This document shows positions 19,716-26,483 of a stretch of DNA of 35,373 nt, one piece after another (positions within the stretch are counted from its first letter, which is position 1; each line of letters begins with the position of its first letter). Both the position numbers and the translations under genes were made by a program. Source of the DNA: Catellatospora bangladeshensis (GTDB lineage Bacteria; Actinomycetota; Actinomycetes; Mycobacteriales; Micromonosporaceae); NCBI RefSeq assembly GCF_016862575.1, contig NZ_BONF01000065.1, positions 1 through 35,373 on the forward strand, in the 5' to 3' direction. Below the pieces are notes generated by a model. It was not told the origin of the DNA and made no database searches. It saw nothing but the letters and a program-made list of their open reading frames with translations.

Positions 19716-20231
19716 ATGCCGCGCCCGCTGCTGTTCCTGGACGTCGACGGACCCCTCAACCCGTACGCCGCCAAGCCGTGCCGGCGGCCCGAGGGCTACC
19801 TCACCCACCGCATGGCCCTGCCCTCGCTCCAGGGCTACGACCTCATGGGCCGCCGGATCAAACCGCTGCGGGTATGGCTGCGGCCCGACCACGGCCCACG
19901 GCTGCTCGCCCTGCCATACGACCTGGTGTGGGCGACCACCTGGACCGGCGAGGCCAACGAGTGGATCTCGCCGGTGCTGGGGCTGCCCGAGCTGCCGGTG
20001 GTGCACTGGCCGCAGCCGCGCCCGGACGGCAGCGACGGGCTGCACTTCAAGACCCGGGCGCTCGTCGCGTGGGCGGACGGCCGCGACTTCGCCTGGGTCG
20101 ACGACGAACTCACCGAAGCCGACGCGCAGTGGATCGGCGCGCACCACCCCGGCCGCGCGCTGCCCTACCGGGTCGACCCGCGCCACGGCCTGCGCGAAGA
20201 CGACTTCGCCGCGTTGTCAGCCTGGGCGTAG
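19716..20231 (+). CDS. HAD-like hydrolase-domain protein
   Basis: Cytoplasmic protein of 171 aa with haloacid-dehalogenase-type motifs. Motif I is FLDVDG with Asp9 and Asp11 (nucleophile and acid in the family), a Lys motif is HFKTRALV, and motif IV is WVDDELTEAD; these suggest a metal-dependent phosphatase core without an obvious cap domain. Similar short HAD proteins with the start LDVDGPLNPYAAKP are frequent in actinomycetes as I recall, without known substrate. The start ATG is fixed by a TACAGT box six bases upstream. It is divergent from hypF. A longer upstream reading is unsupported. Function beyond the fold is unknown. Confidence 0.78.
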   Translation: MPRPLLFLDVDGPLNPYAAKPCRRPEGYLTHRMALPSLQGYDLMGRRIKPLRVWLRPDHGPRLLALPYDLVWATTWTGEANEWISPVLGLPELPVVHWPQPRPDGSDGLHFKTRALVAWADGRDFAWVDDELTEADAQWIGAHHPGRALPYRVDPRHGLREDDFAALSAWA

Positions 20232-20300
20232 CAGGCCCATGATCGCCGCGCGGCCCGCTCCGGGGCGGCGGGATCCGGCGGGACCGGGCAGGATGGGGGT

Positions 20301-20846
20301 ATGTCTTCCGCGAGGGTGGTGGCCGTCAGCCGGGACGCCGAGCACCGGTTCAGCAAGCCCGGCACCGACGAGATCGAGCTGATCGCAGGGATCGGGGTGG
20401 CCGGGGACGCCCATGCGGGGGTGACCGTGCAGCACCTGTCCCGGATCGCCGCCGACCCCACCCTGCCCAACCTGCGCCAGGTCCACCTCATCCACGCCGA
20501 GCTGCACGACGAGGTGCGCGGGCACGGCTTCGAGGTCGCGCCGGGGCAGCTGGGGGAGAACATCACCACCCGCGGCATCGACCTGCTGTCCCTGCCGCGC
20601 GGCACCGTGCTGCGCCTGGGCCCGCTGGCCGCGGTCGAGGTGACCGGCCTGCGCAACCCGTGCCCCCAGATCGACCGCTTCAGCGACGGCCTGCTCAAGC
20701 AGATGGTGTTCCGCGACGGCGACGGCAACCTGGTCCGCCGGGCCGGGATCATGAGCATCGTGCTCGCGGGCGGCCCGGTGCGGCCGGGCGACCCGATCAC
20801 CGTCGAGCTGCCGCCGGAGCCGCACGAGCCGCTCGACCGGGTCTGA
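20301..20846 (+). CDS. MOSC-domain protein
   Basis: Cytoplasmic protein of 181 aa made almost entirely of a MOSC (molybdenum cofactor sulfurase C-terminal) domain. Visible features are GVAGDAHAG near residues 33-41, LGENITTRGIDLLSLPRGTVLRLG (about 76-99, as two adjacent blocks) and the conserved cysteine Cys121 in GLRNPCPQID. Stand-alone MOSC proteins related to YiiM use molybdenum cofactor, some to reduce N-hydroxylated compounds; the substrate here is unknown. The ATG at 20301 has CAGGAT six bases upstream, a weaker version of the leaderless promoter. It runs tandem after the HAD gene with a 69-bp gap and meets the next gene convergently with only eight bases between stops. Confidence 0.88.
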   Translation: MSSARVVAVSRDAEHRFSKPGTDEIELIAGIGVAGDAHAGVTVQHLSRIAADPTLPNLRQVHLIHAELHDEVRGHGFEVAPGQLGENITTRGIDLLSLPRGTVLRLGPLAAVEVTGLRNPCPQIDRFSDGLLKQMVFRDGDGNLVRRAGIMSIVLAGGPVRPGDPITVELPPEPHEPLDRV

Positions 20847-20854
20847 CCGGAAGC

Positions 20855-21553
20855 TCAGGCGAAACGTTCCACGGTCACCGGGAGCAGGCCGCAGGCCCGC
20901 GCCTCCTGGCGCAGCTCGTACAGCGCGGCGGGCACCGTCTCGGCGGGGCCTTCGCGCAGCCGGACCGTGACGTCGACGGCCCAGCCCAGGCCCGCGCCGA
21001 TGCGGCGCAGCTCCCACGCCACGTCGTGCGCCCCGGCCGTGCCCTGGGTACGCCCGACGACGCGGCCGAGCGGATCCAGCGCCGGGTCGACCGGGGCGAG
21101 CTGCCAGGCCTGGCACAGCTCGTCCAGCGCGGCGGCGGATGGCTCGCCGGCGAACAGGATCCGGTAGACGCGGCTGCCCGGCTCCGGTCCGTCGTTGAGG
21201 GACAGGGGTGCCGCGTTCGGCAGCCGCCGGTGGTCCAGGAAGTTGAGCCGCAGCACCGCCTCCTCGTCGAGCGCCCCACCGCTGAGCAGCCGGTACGCCG
21301 TCACGGCGGCGTCGCGGTGCACGGGGCGCAGCCTGCCGCGTACGGCGGGATCGGCCCGCATGGCGGCGCCGAAGTCGGCGGAACTCCACCAGCCACCGGT
21401 GTCGATGGTCCAGGCGGCGGTGTCGAGGCCGCTGACGGTGCCGTCCTCGCGCACCGAGAACTCTTCGACGACGACGCCCTCGACCCGGTCGTCGGCTGGG
21501 CGGAGCAGCAGGTAGTAGTCCAGCGGGGCCGCCGTGTGCAGGGGAAGGGTCAC
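20855..21553 (-). CDS. Protein of unknown function
   Basis: I do not recognise this 232-aa protein. No signal peptide or membrane segment is visible and it looks soluble and globular, with alternating strands and helices and no low-complexity runs, so it is probably a real gene. The frame stays open far upstream, but upstream codons overlap the SRPBCC gene on the same strand and read as Arg/Gly-rich shadow sequence. The GTG at 21553, giving a protein starting with TLPLHTAAPLDYYLLLRPAD, is therefore the likely start; GGGAG lies about 12 bases upstream, which is somewhat far. It sits 95 bp after the SRPBCC gene on the same strand and may share its transcript. Confidence 0.6.
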   Translation of the reverse strand: MTLPLHTAAPLDYYLLLRPADDRVEGVVVEEFSVREDGTVSGLDTAAWTIDTGGWWSSADFGAAMRADPAVRGRLRPVHRDAAVTAYRLLSGGALDEEAVLRLNFLDHRRLPNAAPLSLNDGPEPGSRVYRILFAGEPSAAALDELCQAWQLAPVDPALDPLGRVVGRTQGTAGAHDVAWELRRIGAGLGWAVDVTVRLREGPAETVPAALYELRQEARACGLLPVTVERFA

Positions 21554-21648
21554 CGTCCGATGATGCTCCCCGGCGAGGTCGCCGCGGTCGCGGCGCGCCG
21601 CGCGGCTGCGGGAGTGGGTCGATCCGGTGCGGGAACGGGGCAGACCGG

Positions 21649-22161
21649 TCAGTGTCGTGCCACGCGTTCCAGTCGCACCTCCGCCAGTGCACGGGCGTCG
21701 TAGGTGCTCTCCCGGTTCTCCGCGAAGTCGGCGAGGCGGCTGAGCACCTCTACGTTGCGGCCGTGCAGCGCCAGGTCGTTCACCTTGGTGCGCATCCAGC
21801 GCATCGGGCCGCGTACGAAGTCCTCGACCAGGATGACCCTGGTGCGCCCGGCGTCCACGCGGACCAGGGTGAAGGCGACGACGGCCTCGCCCAGCGGCCA
21901 CATCCGGGCCCGCATCACCAGCCGGTGCGGTGGATCGCAGCTGACCACGTGCGTGACGTCGGCCGTGGACAGCGGCCACGGGCCGACCTTGTGGTGCAGC
22001 CGGCTGCCCATGGCGGGCCAGCTGGAGTCGACGTCCCTGATGTGCGCGGTGCCGACCACCCAGTCCGCGTAGCTCCAGCCGTCGGCCAGCACGGCGAAGA
22101 TCCGCTCGGGGGAGGCCTCCATCACCCGCTCCGTTCGCGCCATGCCCGCACTCGTACCCAT
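21649..22161 (-). CDS. SRPBCC (START/polyketide-cyclase-like) family protein
   Basis: Soluble protein of 170 aa with the helix-grip fold of the SRPBCC superfamily, which binds hydrophobic ligands in a deep cavity. The family start is visible as ERVMEASPERIFAVLADG, followed by WSYADWVVGT, the beta-rich middle RLVMRARMWPLGEAVVAFTLV, and a C-terminal helix containing GRNVEVLSRLADFAENR. Length fits single-domain members. Two starts are possible, ATG at 22161 or ATG at 22143 (MARTERVM); neither has a strong RBS. The ligand is unknown. It lies upstream of an unknown gene on the same strand. Confidence 0.82.
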   Translation of the reverse strand: MGTSAGMARTERVMEASPERIFAVLADGWSYADWVVGTAHIRDVDSSWPAMGSRLHHKVGPWPLSTADVTHVVSCDPPHRLVMRARMWPLGEAVVAFTLVRVDAGRTRVILVEDFVRGPMRWMRTKVNDLALHGRNVEVLSRLADFAENRESTYDARALAEVRLERVARH

Positions 22162-22216
22162 ACCCCCGCCGATCCATGCATTCCGGGCGGAGTGGTCACA
22201 TGATCTGCGGGCGGAG

Positions 22217-22241
22217 GTTAGCGGTGGGTGGGAGCGGGTAG
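22217..22241 (+). promoter_or_regulatory. Stress-sigma (SigB-type) promoter candidate, PRC-barrel gene
   Basis: GTTA (22217-22220), 15-base spacer, GGGTAG (22236-22241), close to the GNNT-N14-16-GGGTAY pattern of actinobacterial SigB/SigF/SigH-group promoters. It is 41 bases before the start codon, leaving room for a short leader with a strong RBS. Confidence 0.45.
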
Positions 22242-22281
22242 GCGGTTGTCGTCAGCAACCAGTCCGAAAGGAGGAGGAATC

Positions 22282-22668
22282 ATGACCGCGATGAACCCGA
22301 TCCCCTGGGACCCGTGGAGCTACAAGGAGGACCTCGACTACAAGACGACTGAGGACGGCGGAGACCGTTCGATCGTCGGCTTCCACGTCGAGGCGACCGA
22401 CGGCGGTATCGGCAAGATCGATGAGACGACCGGCACCGCCGGTTCGAGCTGCATCGTCGTCGACACCGGTCCGTGGATCTTCGGCAGTAAGCGGATGCTT
22501 CCCGCGGGTGTGGTGAACAACATCGACTTCCTCGAGGAGAAGGTGTACGTCAACCGCACCAAGGCCGAGATCAAGGACGCTCCGGAGTACGACCCGGACC
22601 GCCGCGACGACCTCCTGTACCGGGACCAGGTCGGCACGTACTACGCCGACCGCATGCCGCCCCGGTGA
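22282..22668 (+). CDS. PRC-barrel domain protein
   Basis: Small acidic cytoplasmic protein of 128 aa. A PRC-barrel-like beta domain is seen at about residues 30-95: IVGFHVEATDGGIGKIDETT, then CIVVDTGPWIFGSKRMLPAG and VYVNRTKAEIKDAPEYD (three separate strands). Such proteins in actinobacteria are often general stress proteins, as are the GlsB-type proteins next to this gene; the molecular role is unknown. The ATG has an excellent RBS (AAAGGAGGAGG ending five bases before). A SigB-like promoter lies upstream and a very strong terminator downstream, so the gene is monocistronic and probably strongly expressed under stress. Domain call is confident, function is not. Confidence 0.85.
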   Translation: MTAMNPIPWDPWSYKEDLDYKTTEDGGDRSIVGFHVEATDGGIGKIDETTGTAGSSCIVVDTGPWIFGSKRMLPAGVVNNIDFLEEKVYVNRTKAEIKDAPEYDPDRRDDLLYRDQVGTYYADRMPPR

Positions 22669-22678
22669 CAACTGAGTA

Positions 22679-22710
22679 ATGGGGCCCCGGCGTTCGCGCC
22701 GGGGCCCCAT
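22679..22710 (+). terminator. Very strong terminator with TTCG tetraloop
   Basis: Perfect 14-bp stem ATGGGGCCCCGGCG (22679-22692) with CGCCGGGGCCCCAT (22697-22710) and a TTCG loop, ten bases after the PRC-barrel stop. Confidence 0.85.
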
Positions 22711-22786
22711 TCGTGTGCCTTCTCCGGCCCACTGGAATAGAGCGCCCAACGCCTCGGCCGCATTGTTCTGAAAAGGACTCCGGCGT

Positions 22787-22812
22787 GTTTAAGAGTGCGG
22801 GCGGGCGGGCAG
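22787..22812 (+). promoter_or_regulatory. Stress-sigma promoter candidate, GlsB-like gene
   Basis: GTTT (22787-22790), 16-base spacer, GGGCAG (22807-22812), one base away from GGGTAG at the -10. It resembles the promoter candidate of the neighbouring PRC-barrel gene and lies 33 bases before the GTG start. Confidence 0.35.
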
Positions 22813-22845
22813 TCCAATGCCAACGACATGAAAGGAAGGGACACC

Positions 22846-23118
22846 GTGGAAATCACCGGTATCTTCACCGCGATCATCATCGGTCTGGTCATCGGTGTGC
22901 TCGGCCGGCTGGTCCTGCCGGGCCGGCAGTCCATCGCCCTGTGGCTGACCATGCTCATCGGCGTCGTGGCGGCCCTGCTGGGCACGTTCGTGGCGGGCGC
23001 GTTCAACGTGGCCGACACCGGCGGCGTGGACTGGCTGGAGCTGCTCTTCCAGATCGGGTTCGCGGCGCTCGGCGTCGCGCTGGTCGCGCCGATCGCGTCC
23101 CGGTCGAGCGTCGACTGA
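22846..23118 (+). CDS. GlsB/YeaQ/YmgE family small membrane stress protein
   Basis: Small hydrophobic protein of 90 aa with three transmembrane helices: about residues 4-24 (FTAIIIGLVIGVLGRLVLPG), 33-55 and 70-85. The Gly-rich GxxxG-like first helix followed by a LVLPGRQ turn is the hallmark of the family, which is general-stress induced in many bacteria; a direct enzymatic role is not established. GTG at 22846 is chosen over ATG at 22828 because the RBS AAAGGAAGGG (22831-22840) lies between them, five bases before GTG. A hairpin terminator follows. The next gene is convergent. Confidence 0.88.
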   Translation: MEITGIFTAIIIGLVIGVLGRLVLPGRQSIALWLTMLIGVVAALLGTFVAGAFNVADTGGVDWLELLFQIGFAALGVALVAPIASRSSVD

Positions 23119-23133
23119 GACAGTCTCTCCGTA

Positions 23134-23161
23134 CGAGGGCCGGGCACTCGCCCGGCCCTCG
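23134..23161. terminator. Bidirectional terminator
   Basis: Perfect 12-bp stem CGAGGGCCGGGC (23134-23145) with GCCCGGCCCTCG (23150-23161), loop ACTC. It separates the convergent GlsB-like and hydrolase genes and abuts the hydrolase stop codon. Confidence 0.75.
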
Positions 23162-23788
23162 TCATGCTGTCCGGGGCCGGGCGGCCGTGGCCAGCTGGGC
23201 GGTGACGAAGGCGCGGACGAGGTCGTGCCAGTGGCGGGCGCGGCGCAGCATGCCGTGCCCGTCGCCGGTGACCTCGTGGTACGTGACGTGCGCGCCCGCC
23301 CGCGCGGCCGCGTCGGCGTAGCGGCGGGAGGCGTGCGGGTCGGTGATCCGGTCCCGGTCGCCGTGGGCGATCAGCACGGTGCGCCCGGTGAGCTGTTCCA
23401 CGGGGTCGCCGGGCTCGATCCAGGGTGCGAGCGCGCACACGGCGGTGACCTGTGGTGCACCGGCGCCCCACAGCGCGGTGCGGCCGCCCATCGAGTGCCC
23501 GACGAGGATCACCGGCAGGCCGGGGTGGCGCCGGGCGGCCTCGTCCAGCGCCCAGGCCAGGTCCCGGACCGGGTCGGCGGCCCCGCCGTTCCAGCCCCGA
23601 TACCGGTACCGCAGCACCCAGATCGTGGCGTCCGCGGGCGGCCTGCGCAGGAAGGGCAGCATCCGCAGGTATGCCGGGCGGCCGCGGTGGGCGCGGCCGT
23701 GCCCGTCGGCGGCACCGCCGTGCAGCACGATCACGAGCGCGCGCGGGTGCTCTGCGGCGTTGCGCACCTGCAAAGCGGCCCTGCGCAT
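23162..23788 (-). CDS. Alpha/beta hydrolase
   Basis: Soluble hydrolase of 208 aa with the alpha/beta fold. The oxyanion region is VIVLHGG (about 19-25), the nucleophile elbow is GHSMGG with Ser99, the acid is Asp146 in HGDRDRITDP and the base is His178 in GDGHGM, so the triad is complete. Compact size and lack of lid suggest an esterase or dienelactone-hydrolase-like enzyme; the substrate is unknown. The ATG at 23788 has AGGAG five bases upstream; longer in-frame readings are not supported. About 100 bp upstream are two GATGCA repeats 12 bp apart that match the photolyase/regulator promoter region, hinting at shared control. Confidence 0.87.
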   Translation of the reverse strand: MRRAALQVRNAAEHPRALVIVLHGGAADGHGRAHRGRPAYLRMLPFLRRPPADATIWVLRYRYRGWNGGAADPVRDLAWALDEAARRHPGLPVILVGHSMGGRTALWGAGAPQVTAVCALAPWIEPGDPVEQLTGRTVLIAHGDRDRITDPHASRRYADAAARAGAHVTYHEVTGDGHGMLRRARHWHDLVRAFVTAQLATAARPRTA

Positions 23789-23886
23789 GTTCACTCCTAT
23801 TGTCGCGGTCTGCGGGGCTCCTGCCCGGCCGTCCCGGCGATCTTCCGCCGAACCGAGGACACCAGTGTGCCTCGCGCGGGATAATC

Positions 23887-23905
23887 GATGCAGAGAACGA
23901 TGCAA
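23887..23905 (-). promoter_or_regulatory. Paired GATGCA direct repeats (operator candidate)
   Basis: GATGCA at 23887-23892 and 23899-23904, 12 bp apart; the second lies in AACGATGCAA, a 10-mer repeated exactly at 25344-25353 between the photolyase and the CarH-like regulator gene. Confidence 0.4.
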
Positions 23906-23954
23906 TATAGGGTCGGTGCCGTCGCGGTGGGCGGCGCCGGCGCGTCCTCCCACC

Positions 23955-23988
23955 GATCGCTGGATGCGTGATCACGCATCCAGCGATC
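23955..23988. repeat. 34-bp perfect palindrome
   Basis: Left arm GATCGCTGGATGCGTGA (23955-23971) is exactly complementary to the right arm (23972-23988), with no loop. Ends GATCGC/GCGATC match the ends of repeat family 3. It lies in the 339-bp gap between hydrolase and photolyase genes, which otherwise holds the GATGCA repeats and the small palindrome at 24112. Confidence 0.9.
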
Positions 23989-24111
23989 TTGTATGAGGAT
24001 GCTGTTTGCACAGCTCAGACCCGGCGCGCTGGCAGTGCCTGCGGGGAAATGGAACCTGCCGTGCTGCTCGGATGCCATAGGAAGGCCAGGTCAGTGGCTT
24101 TGCGGAGGTGA

Positions 24112-24125
24112 CGGAACCGGTTCCG
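24112..24125. repeat. 14-bp perfect palindrome after the photolyase stop
   Basis: CGGAACCGGTTCCG is fully self-complementary, two bases beyond the photolyase stop codon on the minus strand. It is too short for a confident terminator call. Confidence 0.6.
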
Positions 24126-24127
24126 GG

Positions 24128-25330
24128 TCAGGTCCAGCGGCGGATGTACTCGCCGTCCGGGTCGAAGCGCTCGGTCTGTCGCTGCGGGCTGAACCGCCGG
24201 TACGGCTTGGTGTCGTTGCCGGTCCCGGCGACCCACTGCCAGTTGCCGTTGTTGTTGGCCACATCGGCGTCGATGAGCAGCCGGGCGAACCAGGCCGCGC
24301 CGTCGCGCCAGTCCAGGCCGAGGGTCTTGGTCAGGTACGACGCGGTGACCAGCCGGGCCCGGTTGTGCATCCAGCCCTCGGCGGCCAGCTGCCGCATGCC
24401 GGCATCCACCAGCGGCACCCCGGTCTGCCCGGCCTGCCATGCCTGCAGCGCCTTCGGGTCGTCCTTCCAGCGCTCCTCCGCGCCCGGCCGGTAGGCCTGC
24501 GAGCCGAGCTTCGGGAACGCGGCCAGCACCTGGTGGTAGAAGTCCCGCCAGCACAGCTGCCTCAGGTATGCCTCGGGCAGCCCGCCCGTGACGGCCAGCT
24601 CGAGCGGGGACAGGTTGCCGAAGTGCAGGTACGGGCTCAGCCGGGAGGTGGCGTCGCCGGGCAGGTCGTCGTGCCGGTCGGGGTAGGCGGCGGCGTGCGG
24701 CAGCCAGGCCTTCAGACGGCGGCGCGCCTCGGTCTCGCCGCCGCGCATCGGGCTCGGCGACTCGCCGGGCGCGTCCCCGAGCACCCTGCGCGGATCGTCG
24801 CCGGTGACGCCCTCGGGCAGGCGGATCCGCCGCGGCGTGGCCACGGTGCCGCGCCAGCGCTGGGACTGCCAGGCGCGCCAGTACGGCGTGAACACCTTGT
24901 AGTGGTCGCCGCCGGTCGAGGGGATGACCGCGCCGGGCGGGACCACGGTGACCCCGGGGAACAGCTTGAGCGCGAGCCGCTCCCGCTCGCAGGCGCGGGT
25001 GAGCCGCTCCTGGCGGCGCAGCGCGTACGCGGAGACGTCCGCCGTCACCGCCACGCCGTCGGCGCCCACCGCGCGGGCCACCCGGATGGTCTCGGCGACC
25101 GGATCGCCGGAGCGCACCAGCAGATCGCCGCCGCGGTGGCGCAGCGCCTCGCGCAGGTCACCCAGGCTCTCCAGCAGGAAACGGCGCCGGTTGCCGGGCA
25201 CGTCCAGGCTCGGATCGGCGACGAACAGCGGCACCACGTGTTCGGCGTTCGCGCACGCGCCCGCAAGCGCGGGCTGGTCGTGCACGCGCAGGTCCCGGGT
25301 GAGCAGCAGGACGGCGGTTTTCATGGTCAT
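24128..25330 (-). CDS. phr: Deoxyribodipyrimidine photolyase, C-terminally shortened
   Basis: Light-driven FAD enzyme that splits cyclobutane pyrimidine dimers, 400 aa. The N-terminal antenna domain begins with LLLTRDLRVHDQPAL. The FAD domain shows LSPYLHFGNLSP, LCWRDFYHQVL, GVPLVDAGMRQL, EGWMHNRARL and DADVANNNGNWQW. The protein stops at GEYIRRWT, whereas classical photolyases continue with PEL and about 45 further residues. I looked for the missing tail in the other two frames and found none. ATG at 25330 is chosen, but ATG at 25324 or GTG at 25333 are possible. It is divergent from a B12-type MerR regulator, a pairing known from light-responsive LitR/CarH systems. Activity of the shortened form is uncertain. 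Confidence 0.9.
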   Translation of the reverse strand: MTMKTAVLLLTRDLRVHDQPALAGACANAEHVVPLFVADPSLDVPGNRRRFLLESLGDLREALRHRGGDLLVRSGDPVAETIRVARAVGADGVAVTADVSAYALRRQERLTRACERERLALKLFPGVTVVPPGAVIPSTGGDHYKVFTPYWRAWQSQRWRGTVATPRRIRLPEGVTGDDPRRVLGDAPGESPSPMRGGETEARRRLKAWLPHAAAYPDRHDDLPGDATSRLSPYLHFGNLSPLELAVTGGLPEAYLRQLCWRDFYHQVLAAFPKLGSQAYRPGAEERWKDDPKALQAWQAGQTGVPLVDAGMRQLAAEGWMHNRARLVTASYLTKTLGLDWRDGAAWFARLLIDADVANNNGNWQWVAGTGNDTKPYRRFSPQRQTERFDPDGEYIRRWT

Positions 25331-25343
25331 CACCAGCGTAGAT

Positions 25344-25384
25344 AACGATGCAACAATCAACGCAACTGTACCCTGCGGTACGCT
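25344..25384. promoter_or_regulatory. Divergent promoter/operator between photolyase and CarH-like gene
   Basis: TACGCT (25379-25384) is six bases before the GTG of the regulator (leaderless). GTACC and GGTAC (25368-25381) form an inverted repeat over it. AACGATGCAA (25344-25353) and a second GCAAC 12 bp later form direct repeats. The whole gap is 60 bp, so a bound regulator would cover both promoters. Confidence 0.5.
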
Positions 25385-25390
25385 CTGCGC

Positions 25391-26311
25391 GTGGCAGACG
25401 AGGACGAAGGTCTGAGCGCGGGTGCCGTCGCCCGGCGGCTCGGCATCGCCGTGACCACGCTGCGCACCTGGCATCAGCGGTACGGGCTGGGTCCCAGCGC
25501 GCACGATCCCGGGCACCATCGCCGCTACGACGCGGCCGACCTGCGCCGCCTGGAGACGATGCAGCGGCTCACCGCGCAGGGCGTGCCCGCCGCCGAGGCC
25601 GCGCGCATCGCCCGCTCGGCCACCGACGACGGCCTCGCCGAGCTGGGCGAGGAACGCCCGGCGGCCCGCGCCGGGGGCGGGCACACCGTCGCCGTCGGCC
25701 GCGCCGGCGCCCAGGCCCGCGGCCTGGCCCGTGCCGCGATGCGGCTGGACGCGCTGACCGTACGCCACCTGGTGCACGACGCCGTGGCCCAGCACGGGGT
25801 GGCGGCGGCCTGGCAGGACCTGCTGGTGCCGGTGCTCGCCGCGATCGGCGCCCGGCACGCCGCCACGCAGCGCCTGGTCGAGGTCGAGCACCTGGTGTCG
25901 CGGTGTGTAAGCGAGGTGCTCGGCGGGGTGCCCCGCCCCGCGCCCGGCTCGCCCGTGCCCGTGCTGCTCGCCTGCGCCGACGAGGAGCAGCACAGCCTGC
26001 CGCTGGAGGCGCTGGCCGCCGCGCTGGCCGAACGCGGGGTCGCCGCGCGGCTGCTGGGGGCCAGGGTGCCGCCCCGGGCCCTGCTCGACGCGGTGCGGCG
26101 TACCGGCCCGGCCATCGTGGTGACCTGGTCGCACACGGCGGCCACGGCCGACGTGACGACCCTGCGCGAGCTGCTCGCCATGCCGCAGCGGCCGCCCGTG
26201 GTCGCCGCCGCCGGCCCCGGCTGGCCCGACGACCTGCCCGAGGGCGTGCTCAACCCGAAGACGCTCGACTCGGCCCTCACCCTCGCCATCGCCGTCAGCG
26301 AGTCCGGCTGA
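25391..26311 (+). CDS. CarH/LitR-like MerR regulator with B12-binding domain
   Basis: Probable light-sensing repressor of 306 aa. The MerR winged helix is at about residues 8-70 (SAGAVARRLGIAVTTLRTWHQRYG, here split as SAGAVARRLGI and TLRTWHQRYG). A helical cap domain (about 105-175) and a Rossmann-like B12 domain (about 185-300) follow. The family signature Wx9EH of the adenosylcobalamin pocket appears as His156 followed nine residues later by Glu166-His167, so the Trp is replaced by His. The lower-ligand motif ExH is present as Glu199-Gln200-His201, though the usual Gly after it is absent. Known CarH proteins repress in the dark and release DNA when light breaks the Co-C bond. Divergent photolyase fits that role. 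Cofactor binding is inferred. Confidence 0.82.
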   Translation: MADEDEGLSAGAVARRLGIAVTTLRTWHQRYGLGPSAHDPGHHRRYDAADLRRLETMQRLTAQGVPAAEAARIARSATDDGLAELGEERPAARAGGGHTVAVGRAGAQARGLARAAMRLDALTVRHLVHDAVAQHGVAAAWQDLLVPVLAAIGARHAATQRLVEVEHLVSRCVSEVLGGVPRPAPGSPVPVLLACADEEQHSLPLEALAAALAERGVAARLLGARVPPRALLDAVRRTGPAIVVTWSHTAATADVTTLRELLAMPQRPPVVAAAGPGWPDDLPEGVLNPKTLDSALTLAIAVSESG

Positions 26312-26483
26312 CGGGCATGTTCGCGCCGATGACCCCGGTGGGTGCGTTTCGTCGGCCGGGACGATGAAGGCGTGATCCGCGGGCCCGTACGGTTCTGCTG
26401 CAACGGCCGGTTCCGAAGCTGCGCCCCGTGCTTACGGTGGAGGTGGCAGCGGTGCGCGGCCGGCGGGCAGAGAGTGGGTCGAC

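Noticed and set aside
20855-22177. A single long minus-strand protein spanning the unknown and SRPBCC genes
   Set aside because: The upstream half is in a different frame from the clear SRPBCC protein and reads as Arg/Gly-rich shadow sequence; a GTG start at 21553 is more credible.
24015-24127. Frameshifted photolyase tail
   Set aside because: None of the other frames after the stop contains the expected PEL or HEPW-type sequence, so a simple frameshift does not explain the short end.
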